Positions 16,442 through 26,200 of a stretch of 49,400 bases of DNA are shown here, piece after piece. The notes under the pieces were generated by a model. That model was given only the letters and a program-made list of their open reading frames with translations. It made no database searches and was not told the DNA's origin. Source of the DNA: Terriglobia bacterium (GTDB taxonomy: Bacteria > Acidobacteriota > Terriglobia > Bryobacterales > UBA6623). Within the stretch, counting starts at the first letter, position 1, and every line of letters starts with the position of its first letter. The stretch is taken from the NCBI GenBank assembly GCA_009841225.1, contig VXMF01000035.1, forward strand, positions 1 to 49,400, read 5' to 3'. The position numbers and the translations under genes were made by a program.

Positions 16442-17848
16442 CTAAGCGAGAATCTCTTCGATCACGTGGCCGTGTACGTCGGTCAGGCGGCGATTGATTC
16501 CGTTGTGATACCAAGTCACGCGTTCATGGTCCAGACCGAGCAAGTGCAGCATAGTCGCGTGGAAGTCATGGACCGTTGCGATGTCTTCCACAGACCGGCC
16601 GCCCAGCTCATCTGTTGCACCGTAGCTAGTTCCGCCGCGTATGCCAGCGCCGGCGAGCCAGGTGGTGAATGCGTTGGGATTGTGGTCGCGGCCTACAGTG
16701 CCCTGTTGGTGCGTGGGCATTCTTCCGAATTCCGTCGCCCAGACCACGAGCGTGTCCTCCAACAGGCCCCGCGAACGCATGTCATTGAGCAGTCCCGCTG
16801 TCGGCTGGTCCAGGATCGGGCAGTGTCGCTCGTAGTCGGCTTTGAGCGTCTTGTGTGCGTCCCAGTTCAGTAAACCGTCCACGCCCGACGCGCGCGAAGC
16901 ACAGAAGAGACTGACAAATCGCACGCCGCGCTCCAGCAGCCTGCGTGCCAGCAGGCAATTCCGTGCGTAGGCGGCCTTGAGGGGGTTGGGGTCGTTCGCT
17001 CCGTAGAGGTCCCGTGTTGCCTGGGTCTCCTTCGACAGGTCAGTGACTTCGGGAGCGGAGAGTTGCATGCGTGCGGCCAATTCGTACGCTGCAATGCGCG
17101 CATTGAGCTCCTCGTCCCCCGGATGAGCTGCCGCATGATTGCGGTTCAGCTCTCCAAGGAAGTCTCGCGTAGCGGCATCGCGCTCGGGGGAGATGCCCGG
17201 AGGACGTTCGAGATTTCGAATTGGCTCCTGTGCGTTAAACACGATCGCTTGGTGTTCTGCGGGCAGGAAGCCGGCGCCCCAATTGGCAGGGCCTGCCGGC
17301 GGGATGCCGCGGATATCCGGGATCGCGACATACGTGGGAAGGTTGTTGTTTTCTGAGCCGAGGGCGTAGCTCACCCACGACCCGGCCGATGGAAAGCCTT
17401 CAAGGACAAAGCCCGTGTTGAGCAGGACGCATGCCGGTCCGTGCGTGTTGGTCTTGGACTGCATTGAGTGGACGAAGGCGATCTCGTCCGCGAGTCCGCC
17501 AAGCTCCGGCAGTAGCTCGGAGATCATCTTGCCGGACTGGCCGCGCGGCTTGAATTCCCACGGCGAGCCCATCAAGGCACCGTTGCTGCCTTGAAAGGTA
17601 ACCGCGTCAAGCTCGGCTGGCGCCTGTTGGCCCGAACGCCGCTGGAGTTCGGGCTTGTGGTCCCACAAATCGATGTGGGATGCGGCGCCGGGACAGAAGA
17701 TCTGCAGCACCCGCTTGGCCTTTGGCGCGAAGTGCGAGGCCTCAGCCGCAAGCGAGGGTCGCTGGGGCAGCATGCTTGCCAGTGCAACGCCCTGAAGGCC
17801 TGCGACAAACCCGCCGAGCAAGTCCCTGCGTGTGTGAGCGGACTCCAT
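16442..17848 (-). CDS. DUF1501 family protein with Tat signal
   Basis: The start at ATG 17848 gives 468 residues beginning with a twin-arginine-type leader (THTRRDLL-like: HTRRDLLGGFVAGLQG), which argues for this start. A longer frame from ATG 17956 overlaps the upstream stop as TGATG and would allow coupling, so it cannot be excluded. The body has family features: GAASHIDLWDHKPEL near the start, WATEFGRMPTHQ, GRDHNPNAFTTWLAGAGI and VHDFHATMLHLLGLDH. DUF1501 proteins are alkaline-phosphatase/sulfatase-fold relatives of unknown activity. They almost always lie beside a PSD1 cytochrome gene in Planctomycetota, Verrucomicrobiota and Acidobacteriota, as here. Confidence 0.9.
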   Translation of the reverse strand: MESAHTRRDLLGGFVAGLQGVALASMLPQRPSLAAEASHFAPKAKRVLQIFCPGAASHIDLWDHKPELQRRSGQQAPAELDAVTFQGSNGALMGSPWEFKPRGQSGKMISELLPELGGLADEIAFVHSMQSKTNTHGPACVLLNTGFVLEGFPSAGSWVSYALGSENNNLPTYVAIPDIRGIPPAGPANWGAGFLPAEHQAIVFNAQEPIRNLERPPGISPERDAATRDFLGELNRNHAAAHPGDEELNARIAAYELAARMQLSAPEVTDLSKETQATRDLYGANDPNPLKAAYARNCLLARRLLERGVRFVSLFCASRASGVDGLLNWDAHKTLKADYERHCPILDQPTAGLLNDMRSRGLLEDTLVVWATEFGRMPTHQQGTVGRDHNPNAFTTWLAGAGIRGGTSYGATDELGGRSVEDIATVHDFHATMLHLLGLDHERVTWYHNGINRRLTDVHGHVIEEILA

Positions 17849-17955
17849 CGGCAGTACACTCCGAACTGTCGGCGGAGGGGAGGACAGCGGACCTGCGTTA
17901 CCCCAAGAACCTGGCTGCGTTGCCAGGGCGGAAGCGATACGTCGAGGTGCGGCCA

Positions 17956-20865
17956 TCAGAACACGTAGAGGAACTCGTTCGAGTTGAGAATCGCCCGGCT
18001 GAGCGCTTCTAGGCCGTGCTGGGTAAGAAACTCAGTCGCAGCACGCCTTTCCGCGGCACTTGGCTCTCTCAGGTACGCGCGTCGCCAAGCGGCCTCGACA
18101 AAGCCAGCTTCGTCCTCGCCAGATTCGGTTTCGACTAGTGTCGCGAAGGATGAAGCTTGGTCCAACACAAAGGTGCTGTTGAGCAGGGTCAACGCCTGTA
18201 GCGGAGAGGTGGTCGTGATGCGCTTGGGAGCGGGAAGGGACGTCTCTGGGCAGTCGAATTCACCTAGCAATTCCGGCTTCACCGAGCGCGCGTGCTGGTG
18301 GTAGACCCCGCGCCGGTATGTGTCAGGCGAAAACTCTCCGAGCGGGTAGTAGGTCGCCACGTTGTCCACGGTATACCGATACAGCTGGAAACCCGGGCCG
18401 CCCATGTGCCGGTTTAGGTTGCCGCTCGTCTGCAAGATGGCGTCACGCAGTTCCTCGGCCCCTAGGCGTCTGGGCGGGTAGCGCCACAGAAACACCCCGT
18501 CGCTGTCCACCTGGGCTGCATCCTTGCGAAACGTGCTGGACTGGCGGTAGGCCGCCGACAGCACGATTTCTCGGTGCAAGGGCTTGAGCCGCCAGTTGTG
18601 GGTATGGATCAAGCGATGGGCCAGCCAGTCCAGCAGCTCGGGATGCGACGGCATGCCCCCGTTCACGCCGAAATCGCTAGGGTTGCGCAGGAACGGCTGC
18701 CCGAAGTGATGCATCCACACTCGATTTACGATGACCCGTGCAGCCAAGACGTTGTCGTCTGAAGCGATCCACTTGGCCAGCGCCAGGCGCCGCTCCTCTT
18801 CGGGCGCGTCCGCGGCCAGTTCGAATCCCTCCAGCAAGCCCGAAAGCGTGCTGAGGCTCCCCGGTGCGACTTCGGGACCCTCGCTCATGGGATCACCGCG
18901 AACCATCACGAAGGACGGCTTGTCCGGTTGCTCGAACCGGCCCAAGAATGCTTGCTGGGGCTTGGGGAGCCTTGCCAAGGCTCGTTCAGCCCTTCGTCGG
19001 ACCTCCTCCAGACCATCCCAGCTAAGCCTTTCGTCGGAGCTAAACACGGCACGCAGCAAGAGGCGCTCTTGATCAGCCTCCGCATACGGAAGGCGGCCCT
19101 CGGACGAAGCGACCGTGTTCCACGAATCTCTGTCCAGTGACACCGAGATTTCGTATTGCTCCGGCTGGGGTGGTCCGAACCGCCCGCCGAAGCCGCCCAG
19201 GCGGTCCGAAGACCATTCGATCCGGTCAATCCGCTCCGGCTGCGCCAGTTCGATCTGAATCCAAGCTGGCATGGCGTTAGTCGAAATCCAGCGCCGGTCG
19301 TGTTTTCCGTCGATGAGGTTAGCCGGAGCGTAGGTATCGGGGCTGGCGGAATCGACCCTCGTCCCACTCACAGTCGCCTTCCCGTCGAGTGCGACGTTGC
19401 GGCCGGGGTCGTTCGCAGAGAAGATCGCGAACTCATCCAGGTCCACGCGGTTGCGGTTGCCGGTAGCCCGGTCGATCCGCATCCGTACAAATCTCGCCAC
19501 AACGGGGTCGAACGTCTCTTCTGTGCCGGCTTGGTCGACTCGTGGCCGGTATTGACGAAGAATGGTTTCGCGGTTGGCGTCGACGCGCTCCGCGACAGCC
19601 TGACGCAGGGATTCGAGTCCGGCCTTTGCATCTTTGATCTGGTCGTTCAGCCGCTCGCTGGCGGCAGCGAACTCTGCCACCCTCGCCGGATCGTCCCAAG
19701 TGCGATCGCCGTGCGACACGCCCGCGAATACCGCTTGCATGCGGTAGTAGTCCTTGTTGCTGATCGGATCGAACTTGTGGTCGTGGCAGCGAGCGCAGTG
19801 GACGGTCAGGCCGAGAAACGCAGAAGCGGTCCCCATGATCATGTCGTCGAGGTGATTGGCGCGCTTCTGGGCTTCCCCGGCAGGGTTCTTGATACCGACG
19901 GTATCGTGCGGGCCAGCCACAAGGAATCCGGTTGCCGCTTGAGCGTGGCGATCGTCAGGAGCGAGTTGGTCGCCCGCCAGTTGCTCCAGAATCATGCGGC
20001 TATACGGCTTGTCCTCATTGAAGGAGCGGATGACCCAGTCGCGGTACGGCCAAGCGTTGTCGCGCAGATGGTTCTGCTCGTAGCCATTGCTCTCCCCGAA
20101 ACGCGCAACGTCCAACCAGTGCCGCCCCCAGCGCTCGCCGTAGGCTGGCGATGCGAGCAGCCGATCGACCAACCTGGGATAGGCTGCGGGGTCGGGATCG
20201 TTGACGAACGACTCCAGCTCCGCCGGTTCGGGAGGAAGTCCCGTCAAGTCGAAGCTTAACCTCCTTATTAAAGTTTTCCTGTCGGATGGGTCAGATGGTT
20301 TCAGGCCGCGCGACTGCATGGCGCGAAGCAGGAAGCCGTCGATGGCGTTCCGTTCCCAGAGGCTTACTGGCGCGCGCTCGTCTTCGATGCGGAAAGGCCG
20401 CAACGACCACCACGTTCGCTCGGAAACTTCCGGGGACCCGCCGGCATCGTCGGTGGCTCCGGCGGAGATCCAGTCCCGAATCAACTCAATCTCAGCGCTG
20501 GCGAGAGGTTCCCCCGCCGGGGGCATTTCGGGCTTGTCACCAGCCACCTTGGCCAGCAGCAGGCTGCCTTCAGGGTTGCTGGGAACGACGGCTGGACCGC
20601 TCTCGCCGCCAGCGATCAGCCCTGCGGCGCTGCCGAGGCGCAAGCCCTTCGGTGGCTCATCACCCTGGTGGCACACCACACACTTGCGTTCCAAAATGGG
20701 CAGGACGTCATTCGCGAACGAGGCTTCATCTGCACGCGCCGGCGCAGTTGCCAGAGTAAGGATCGGCAGGAATGCGCGGGCTATCGAGCGCAAAGTGTTG
20801 CGGTCGGTCAATGCGACCGCGGAACAATACCGAGCCTGGAAAAGACTAAGCGCCAGACTACGCAT
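17956..20865 (-). CDS. PSD1/DUF1549-DUF1553 cytochrome c-domain protein with internal discoidin-like domain
   Basis: The protein has 969 residues from ATG 20865. A hydrophobic leader ends at ARADEA (about 42-47). A heme motif CVVCH (62-66) marks a planctomycete-type cytochrome c domain. DUF1549 follows (DLTGLPPEP; WGRHWLDVARFGESNGYEQ) with a second motif CARCH (357-361, HDHKFDPI). Residues about 455-605 resemble a discoidin (F5/8 C) carbohydrate-binding domain, and the C-terminus is DUF1553 (RNPSDFGVNGGMPSHPELLDWLA). The role is unknown; the domains suggest a periplasmic heme protein that binds polysaccharide. The true start may be a TTG at 20811 or 20793, since a TATAAT hexamer (20869-20864) overlaps the ATG. 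It is the first gene of the probable PSD1-DUF1501-CoA-transferase operon. Confidence 0.9.
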   Translation of the reverse strand: MRSLALSLFQARYCSAVALTDRNTLRSIARAFLPILTLATAPARADEASFANDVLPILERKCVVCHQGDEPPKGLRLGSAAGLIAGGESGPAVVPSNPEGSLLLAKVAGDKPEMPPAGEPLASAEIELIRDWISAGATDDAGGSPEVSERTWWSLRPFRIEDERAPVSLWERNAIDGFLLRAMQSRGLKPSDPSDRKTLIRRLSFDLTGLPPEPAELESFVNDPDPAAYPRLVDRLLASPAYGERWGRHWLDVARFGESNGYEQNHLRDNAWPYRDWVIRSFNEDKPYSRMILEQLAGDQLAPDDRHAQAATGFLVAGPHDTVGIKNPAGEAQKRANHLDDMIMGTASAFLGLTVHCARCHDHKFDPISNKDYYRMQAVFAGVSHGDRTWDDPARVAEFAAASERLNDQIKDAKAGLESLRQAVAERVDANRETILRQYRPRVDQAGTEETFDPVVARFVRMRIDRATGNRNRVDLDEFAIFSANDPGRNVALDGKATVSGTRVDSASPDTYAPANLIDGKHDRRWISTNAMPAWIQIELAQPERIDRIEWSSDRLGGFGGRFGPPQPEQYEISVSLDRDSWNTVASSEGRLPYAEADQERLLLRAVFSSDERLSWDGLEEVRRRAERALARLPKPQQAFLGRFEQPDKPSFVMVRGDPMSEGPEVAPGSLSTLSGLLEGFELAADAPEEERRLALAKWIASDDNVLAARVIVNRVWMHHFGQPFLRNPSDFGVNGGMPSHPELLDWLAHRLIHTHNWRLKPLHREIVLSAAYRQSSTFRKDAAQVDSDGVFLWRYPPRRLGAEELRDAILQTSGNLNRHMGGPGFQLYRYTVDNVATYYPLGEFSPDTYRRGVYHQHARSVKPELLGEFDCPETSLPAPKRITTTSPLQALTLLNSTFVLDQASSFATLVETESGEDEAGFVEAAWRRAYLREPSAAERRAATEFLTQHGLEALSRAILNSNEFLYVF

Positions 20866-20978
20866 TATAGTTCCTGATTCCCTAGCAACGATGGCCTGTC
20901 AGGATCGTTTCTGTCCCCGTCAGTGCTCCCGCTTTGGCGCCTGATTCCATTTGCTTGGGAATTCTTCTGAAAAGGGGG

Positions 20979-21007
20979 TTGACTCGCTGGCGATTGACCG
21001 CTACAAT
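20979..21007 (+). promoter_or_regulatory. promoter of the blaI-M56 operon
   Basis: TTGACT (20979-20984) and TACAAT (21002-21007) are spaced by exactly 17 bases. The expected transcript start (about 21013-21015) is only a few bases before the ATG at 21018, so the mRNA would be leaderless or nearly so. Confidence 0.75.
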
Positions 21008-21012
21008 ATGTA
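21002..21012. promoter_or_regulatory. BlaI-type operator overlapping the -10 box
   Basis: TACA-ATA-TGTA is a perfect inverted repeat with the TACA/TGTA half-sites known for BlaI/MecI repressors. It overlaps the -10 box of the gene for a BlaI-family protein, which points to autorepression. Confidence 0.65.
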
Positions 21013-21017
21013 ACGTT

Positions 21018-21416
21018 ATGGCTAGTAACAGTTGGGATCGCCTCAGCGGACTGGAAGAGCTCGTGATGGGATTCCTCTGGTCAGAAGGGCCGGCAACAGC
21101 CGAAGACGTGCGCACGTTCTTCATTGACCGCCATCCAATGAAGGACTCCACCGTGCGAACGGTGTTGAGACGGCTGGAGAACAAGGGCTATGTGACGCAC
21201 TGCGTCGAGGGTAGGACTTATCTGTACCGCCCCGTAGATGCAGGCCGCAGCGTCGCCGCCCGAGCGGTAGGGAAGATCGTCGAGAGACTGTGTGACGGTT
21301 CGGTCGAACAACTGCTCATTGGAATGGTCGACGGCGATGTGATCGATTCCGTCGAGCTCGAGAGGTTGGCAAGGCGGATCGCGGAGTCTCGCGAGTCAGG
21401 AGGGAGGATGTCATGA
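21018..21416 (+). CDS. BlaI/MecI-family winged-helix repressor
   Basis: The protein has 132 residues. The N-terminal winged helix is typical: LSGLEELVMGFLWSEGPATAEDVRTFF, then the recognition region STVRTVLRRLENKGYVTH and wing EGRTYLYRPV. The C-terminal dimerisation helices end RRIAES. In known systems an M56 membrane peptidase cleaves BlaI to derepress the operon. The start is set by homology and by the promoter, because the longer frame to 20934 covers the -35 box. No ribosome site precedes the ATG, in line with a leaderless mRNA. It overlaps the downstream M56 gene by ATGA. The controlled genes probably include itself and the M56 partner. Confidence 0.9.
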   Translation: MASNSWDRLSGLEELVMGFLWSEGPATAEDVRTFFIDRHPMKDSTVRTVLRRLENKGYVTHCVEGRTYLYRPVDAGRSVAARAVGKIVERLCDGSVEQLLIGMVDGDVIDSVELERLARRIAESRESGGRMS

Positions 21417-23056
21417 TTGCAACCATAGCGCTTGATTTCGGAAGTGGGTTCTTCGATGCGCTGCTCGGCTCCTCGGTACGAGCAATCGTGCTGGCCCTAG
21501 CCACGTGGCTAGTCCTGCGGTTAGCTGGCCGGCAGCGGCCGGCAGTCGAGCACGGAGCGTGGACAGCCGCTCTTCTGGGGATGCTGCTGCTGCCGTTGAC
21601 GAGTCTCGCGAGCTCTGGTGCCGGACTTTCTCACGGCGTAGCTCTTGAGTCCGCGATTTCCGTGCTTGGGGCGCCGCTCGTTGCCCAAGCAGGCAGCTTG
21701 ACCCATCCGGCGGCTGAGATACCGACGAGCAACTGGCGGGGCATCTGCGGGCTGCTGTTCATGCTGGGCACGGTAATCCTACTTGCGCGTCGCCTGATAG
21801 CTCAGCGGCGCGTTAGGCGTTTGCTCCACCAGGCCGAACCCGTGGAGTGCCCTGTACTGGAGTCGCTGGCGAGGTCCTCTCTCAACGCGGCCGCGGGCAG
21901 GGAATCACCCCGGCTGGTCTCGATCCCGGGTGCCGGAGCGCCGTTTGTCTACGGAGCACTGAGGCCAGCTATCGTGCTGCCAAGCGAGTGGTCCAGCTGG
22001 AGTCCCGAAAAGCAGCAGGCGGTGCTCTTGCACGAACTGGCGCACGTCTTCCGTCGCGATGGCATCGTGGAAGCTCTCGCTGCGCTCGTCGCCTCGGTGT
22101 TTTGGTTCCATCCGCTGGCTTACGTACTGAAGCGTCGCGTGAGAGCTCTGGCAGAGATCGCTTGCGACGACCACGCAGTCTTGGTCTCTAGAGATCGCGA
22201 GGCCTATGCAGAGGCCTTGCTGGAAGTTGCTAGGGACTGCCGTGGATACCGGACATTGCCGATGACAGCGATGGCGCGAGGCAAATCGCTTGGCAGACGC
22301 ATCGAGAGAATCCTCGGGAAGACCCGTTTCGAGTCGGGCCTACTTTCCACCGCCGTCGCCCGCTGCGTCGTCGTGGTGGCACTGGTTGCATCTCTGGCCC
22401 TCTCGTGCGTGACGGCCGCATTCGCCCAGAGCAGGGGCGTCGCACTTACCGGGTCGGTGCAAGATCCGAGCGGGGCGCGCGTTCCGTGGGCGTCCGTGGT
22501 CCTTACCGAAGGCGACAAGGACTTGTCCGAAGCCACGACCTCTGGTGCCGACGGATCCTTCAGGATTGAGGGCTTGGAGCCGTCGGCTTCCTACCAGGTC
22601 GAGGTCCATGGACCAGTCGGATTCGTTTCCCACCGTCAGGCGCTCGACCTGACCTCAAACGCCCGGCTTGACGTCACGCTGGCGATGAAGCGCGTTGTTG
22701 AGGCGATCGTAGTTTCCGGCACCCGACCTGCCCGGGATCGGTCGCAGCCACGGTCCGGTCGCCGGAGGATCCGTGTTGGTGGAAACGTGCGAGAGGCTAG
22801 GCTGGTGCATCACACTCCCGCGACCTACCCACCCGACGCCGAGCGCGAGGGTGTCACGGGAACCGTTGTGCTGGAGGCGGTAATTGGCGCCGATGGCAAA
22901 CCAGCCAGCGTTGCTACCGTCAATTCGATTGTCGATGGCCGCTTGGCCGATGCGGCAGCACGAGCCGTGAGGCAGTGGCGCTACGATCCGGCGCTGCTAA
23001 ACGGGCGCCCAGTGGAGGTCACCATGACGATTCACGTGGCCTTTGAATTGCCCTGA
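21413..23056 (+). CDS. BlaR1-type M56 metallopeptidase fused to a carboxypeptidase-regulatory-like domain and a TonB C-terminal domain
   Basis: The protein has 547 residues. Membrane helices (about 20-40, 50-70, 108-128) precede a zinc peptidase with HELAH (207-211) and AEIACDDHAV (Glu248 region). A further membrane helix lies at about 315-337. Outside the membrane follow a carboxypeptidase-regulatory-like beta domain (344-426) and VEAIVVSGTRPARD (429-442), which looks like the TonB-box/plug start of receptors. A complete TonB C-terminal domain closes the protein (about 468-545; TYPPDAEREGVTGTVVLEAVIG, RQWRYDPALLNGRPV). There is no penicillin-sensor domain. Together with BlaI it should form a proteolytic signalling pair whose input comes through TonB contacts rather than beta-lactams. 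The gene overlaps blaI by four bases. Confidence 0.88.
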   Translation: MIATIALDFGSGFFDALLGSSVRAIVLALATWLVLRLAGRQRPAVEHGAWTAALLGMLLLPLTSLASSGAGLSHGVALESAISVLGAPLVAQAGSLTHPAAEIPTSNWRGICGLLFMLGTVILLARRLIAQRRVRRLLHQAEPVECPVLESLARSSLNAAAGRESPRLVSIPGAGAPFVYGALRPAIVLPSEWSSWSPEKQQAVLLHELAHVFRRDGIVEALAALVASVFWFHPLAYVLKRRVRALAEIACDDHAVLVSRDREAYAEALLEVARDCRGYRTLPMTAMARGKSLGRRIERILGKTRFESGLLSTAVARCVVVVALVASLALSCVTAAFAQSRGVALTGSVQDPSGARVPWASVVLTEGDKDLSEATTSGADGSFRIEGLEPSASYQVEVHGPVGFVSHRQALDLTSNARLDVTLAMKRVVEAIVVSGTRPARDRSQPRSGRRRIRVGGNVREARLVHHTPATYPPDAEREGVTGTVVLEAVIGADGKPASVATVNSIVDGRLADAAARAVRQWRYDPALLNGRPVEVTMTIHVAFELP

Positions 23057-23181
23057 GTCGGACCACGGCATCAGATCCTCGTCACCCTCCTCCCAGCCGA
23101 GAAGCGACGCTGCAAGGAATCGTCCGGGCAGGGTCGCCGCACTGGATTTCGCAGCGGCTCACCTCCAACTGGACACTGGCA

Positions 23182-23207
23182 CCCCTATCCCGCCGGTGAG
23201 ATAGGGG
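23182..23207. repeat. stem-loop between convergent genes
   Basis: CCCCTATC (23182-23189) pairs with GATAGGGG (23200-23207). It lies between the stop codons of the M56 and receptor genes, but neither strand has a T-run, so it is only a possible bidirectional 3'-end structure. Confidence 0.35.
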
Positions 23208-23217
23208 CGAGAGTCGG

Positions 23218-26200
23218 TCAAAACACGAGGCGAAGGCCGAATCGTGCCGTGATCGGGTCCAAGAACCGGTTCCTCATCAGGAAGCGGGGATCTTGAATGG
23301 CGCCCTGCGAGGCCGCGATGGCCTGGTAGTCGTAGCCGTTCAAGACTTGCGAAACAGGATCGCCGGGCTGCCACAGCGGCAGGGTCTGGCGGTACAGCCT
23401 GCGGAATGTCCGAAAGGCGGTCTTCTGGTTGAAGGCGTTGATGACGTTGAAGTTCAGCTCGAACCACTTGCTCTCGTCAGAAAACGGGTAGAAGCGCTGG
23501 ATCACGGAGAGGTCGGTCTGCGTCCAGGCTGGGTTCCTGCCGTCGCTTCCGCGATTGTCAACGAGCACGTCGACATGCTCCAGATCGACCGTGCGGCTGA
23601 TCGGCGTGCCGCTCATGGCGCGGAAGAATCCTCCGACTTCCATCTTCCAGGGCGTGATGTAGGCCCAGTTGGCCTTGAATTGGTGTGGTCTGTCCGTGCC
23701 CAGCGGACCGTCGACAAAGTTGCCCTTCGAGTCGTAGTTCAGGAACCACAGGTCGAAGTCCCGGTCCACGTTCGGACTCAGACGCCCGTTCTCGTCAGAA
23801 CTGCCCAGGCCCGAGTAGAGGCCGCGCAGCCGCGAATAGACGTAGGCGAAGTCGGCCAGCCAGTTGTTGCGGAAGGCTTTCCTCAGGCGGGCCTCCAAGG
23901 CATCGTAGATGCGCTTGGGCTTGGGCGTGGGCGGCAAGCCCACCTCAGTGAATCTGTCGACCGAGAGGCCCCGGCCCGGATTGGTGATGTAGTAGGCCTC
24001 CCCTGCCGGAGTCTGGCGGCCCACGTCCTCGATCGCCGTGTCAAGGTTCTTGCGCGTGTACCGGAATGACAGCACGGAATTCGTCGCGACCTCGTACTCC
24101 AGCCCCACCACAGTCCCCGTCATGCGCATCGGCCTGAGATCGGGATCGAGGTCTTCAAACGACGGAATCCGCCAATTCCTGGTCTCCAGAAAAGTTCCCG
24201 GGTAGCTCGCTTGGCCTGATAGCCCTCCGATCCGGCTCCAGTCCAGCGTGCTGTCGTCCATCAGGTAGTAGTGACTCAGCCACTTGAAGCCCCCGAACGA
24301 TCCCTGGGCCATTTCCAGCTTCATGGCATCGTAGAACCTTCCCCAACTGCCGACGAGCTTCAACTTTGCGTTGCCGAGCACGTCATAGGCGAACCCGACG
24401 CGGGGCGCGATCTTGTCGAAGAAGTTCCACTTGAAGGCCGCCCCTGAGAATTCGGGCAGGTCGCTGAACGATGGGATTTCCTCCCGCTCCATCCGCAAGC
24501 CGAGGTTGAGCGTGAGCGCTCCGCTGACCGTCCACGAGTCCTGCACGAACAGCGCGTGCCGGTTCGTGCCCACATTCGCGACGACTCCGAAGGGAGAACG
24601 CAGCTCGTAGTATCCGCACGGCTCGTAGGCGATGCCGTCCGGGCCGGTGCAGCTGCTGGTGCGGACAGTACCGTCCACCATCGTGTACGGGCGGGTGTAG
24701 CGGTACAGCAGATAGTCGTACTTGTAGGAATCGTTGATGTCATGGGCGAGCCCGCTCAGCTGCCACCCAATGCGCAGATTGTGCTGCTGGCCGGCAAGGT
24801 TCGCCAGAGAGCTGGCGGTGACGGAAACCGTGCTCTTCTTTTGGAAGTCTTGCGACGTCTCGAAACTCGCGCCGTGACTGATCGAGTAGAAGCCCCGCGG
24901 GCGGTACAGCGGGCTATCCGTCGCGAAGCCGATCCGACCCGGCGATTCGACGAACCTGTGACGAACCTGCTGCGGTCCGAGCAGTTGCTCGGTCTGGATT
25001 GCATTCAGGCCCCAACGGACGTCCATCACGAACGTCGGCGTTGGGGTGAACAGCGCCGCCCCGGCAATGGTGTAGCCGGGGTATTCGTAGCCTTCTTCTG
25101 ACCACTGGAAGTCCGGGTTGGAGGTGCCGTCGAGATTGGGCAGCCCGCCTTTCCACTTCGCGGAGTCCGAGGCCCACGAGGCCATCAGGCGGACATTCTG
25201 GGCGGGCTGAGCGTCGATCTTCGATGTCGTGCTGCGCAACCGGTCATTGCGCTCGAACACGCCGGACTCTCCAGAGGTGAACGTCACGGCTCGCGACCGG
25301 TTGCGCACCTGTGGCAGAAACGCGCCGAAGAACCAGGCCCGGTCGCGCCAGACTGGGCCGCCTAGGGTGAACCCGAATTCATTGGTGAGCAGTTCGTCTT
25401 CGGGATCGTAGACGTACTCTGCTACATCCGTATCTTGGGCCGGGTCAAGACGGAGTCGCTTGTTGGGCGCCCCGTTGAGCGCGCTCCCACTGCCATACCA
25501 CAGCAAGCTGCCGTGAAATCGGTTGGACCCGCTCTTGGTTTGAACGCTGAGCACACCGCCCATCGCCCCGCCGAACTCTGCCTCGTATCCGGCGGTCTTG
25601 AGCTGGAACTCTTGCACCGTCTCGACCCGCAGGTTCTGATTGTTGAGGCCGTTGTACATGCTCGTCGTGTCGATCCCGTCGACATAGAAGACGTTCTCCG
25701 CCCCCGACGAGCCGTCAACCGATATTCCGCGCACACTCCGTCCCTTGTGACTGACATTGCCGGCCAAGGCTTCGATGTTGACGCTCGGCGCATAGCGCGC
25801 ATAGTCCGTGAAGTCACGCCCACCAGCAGCATCGGTCAGCCGGTTGCCCGAGAACACCGCGGACTGCTCGCTCTTGAACGTATCGATGACTGCCGTGCCG
25901 GCCTCGACCACGATCGTGCTGTCGAGCTGGCCAACCTCAAGCGGCATCTCCACCAGAAACGTGCGGCCGATCTGGACCGAGACGTTTGTGTTCACCGCCG
26001 CTTGGAAGTCCTCGGCTTGGACCCTCACCGTGTAGTCGCCCGGCGGGAGGTTGCCGTTGAAGACCAAGCCCTGCTCGTCTGTGGTGCCGAGGGCAGGGCG
26101 GATCAAGGCAGGGCTGCGGAACTCGACTTCGGCGCCGGGAATCGCGCCGCCGGTCTGGTCGGTGACCAAGACGCGCAATCCGCCGACCTGCTGCTGGGCT

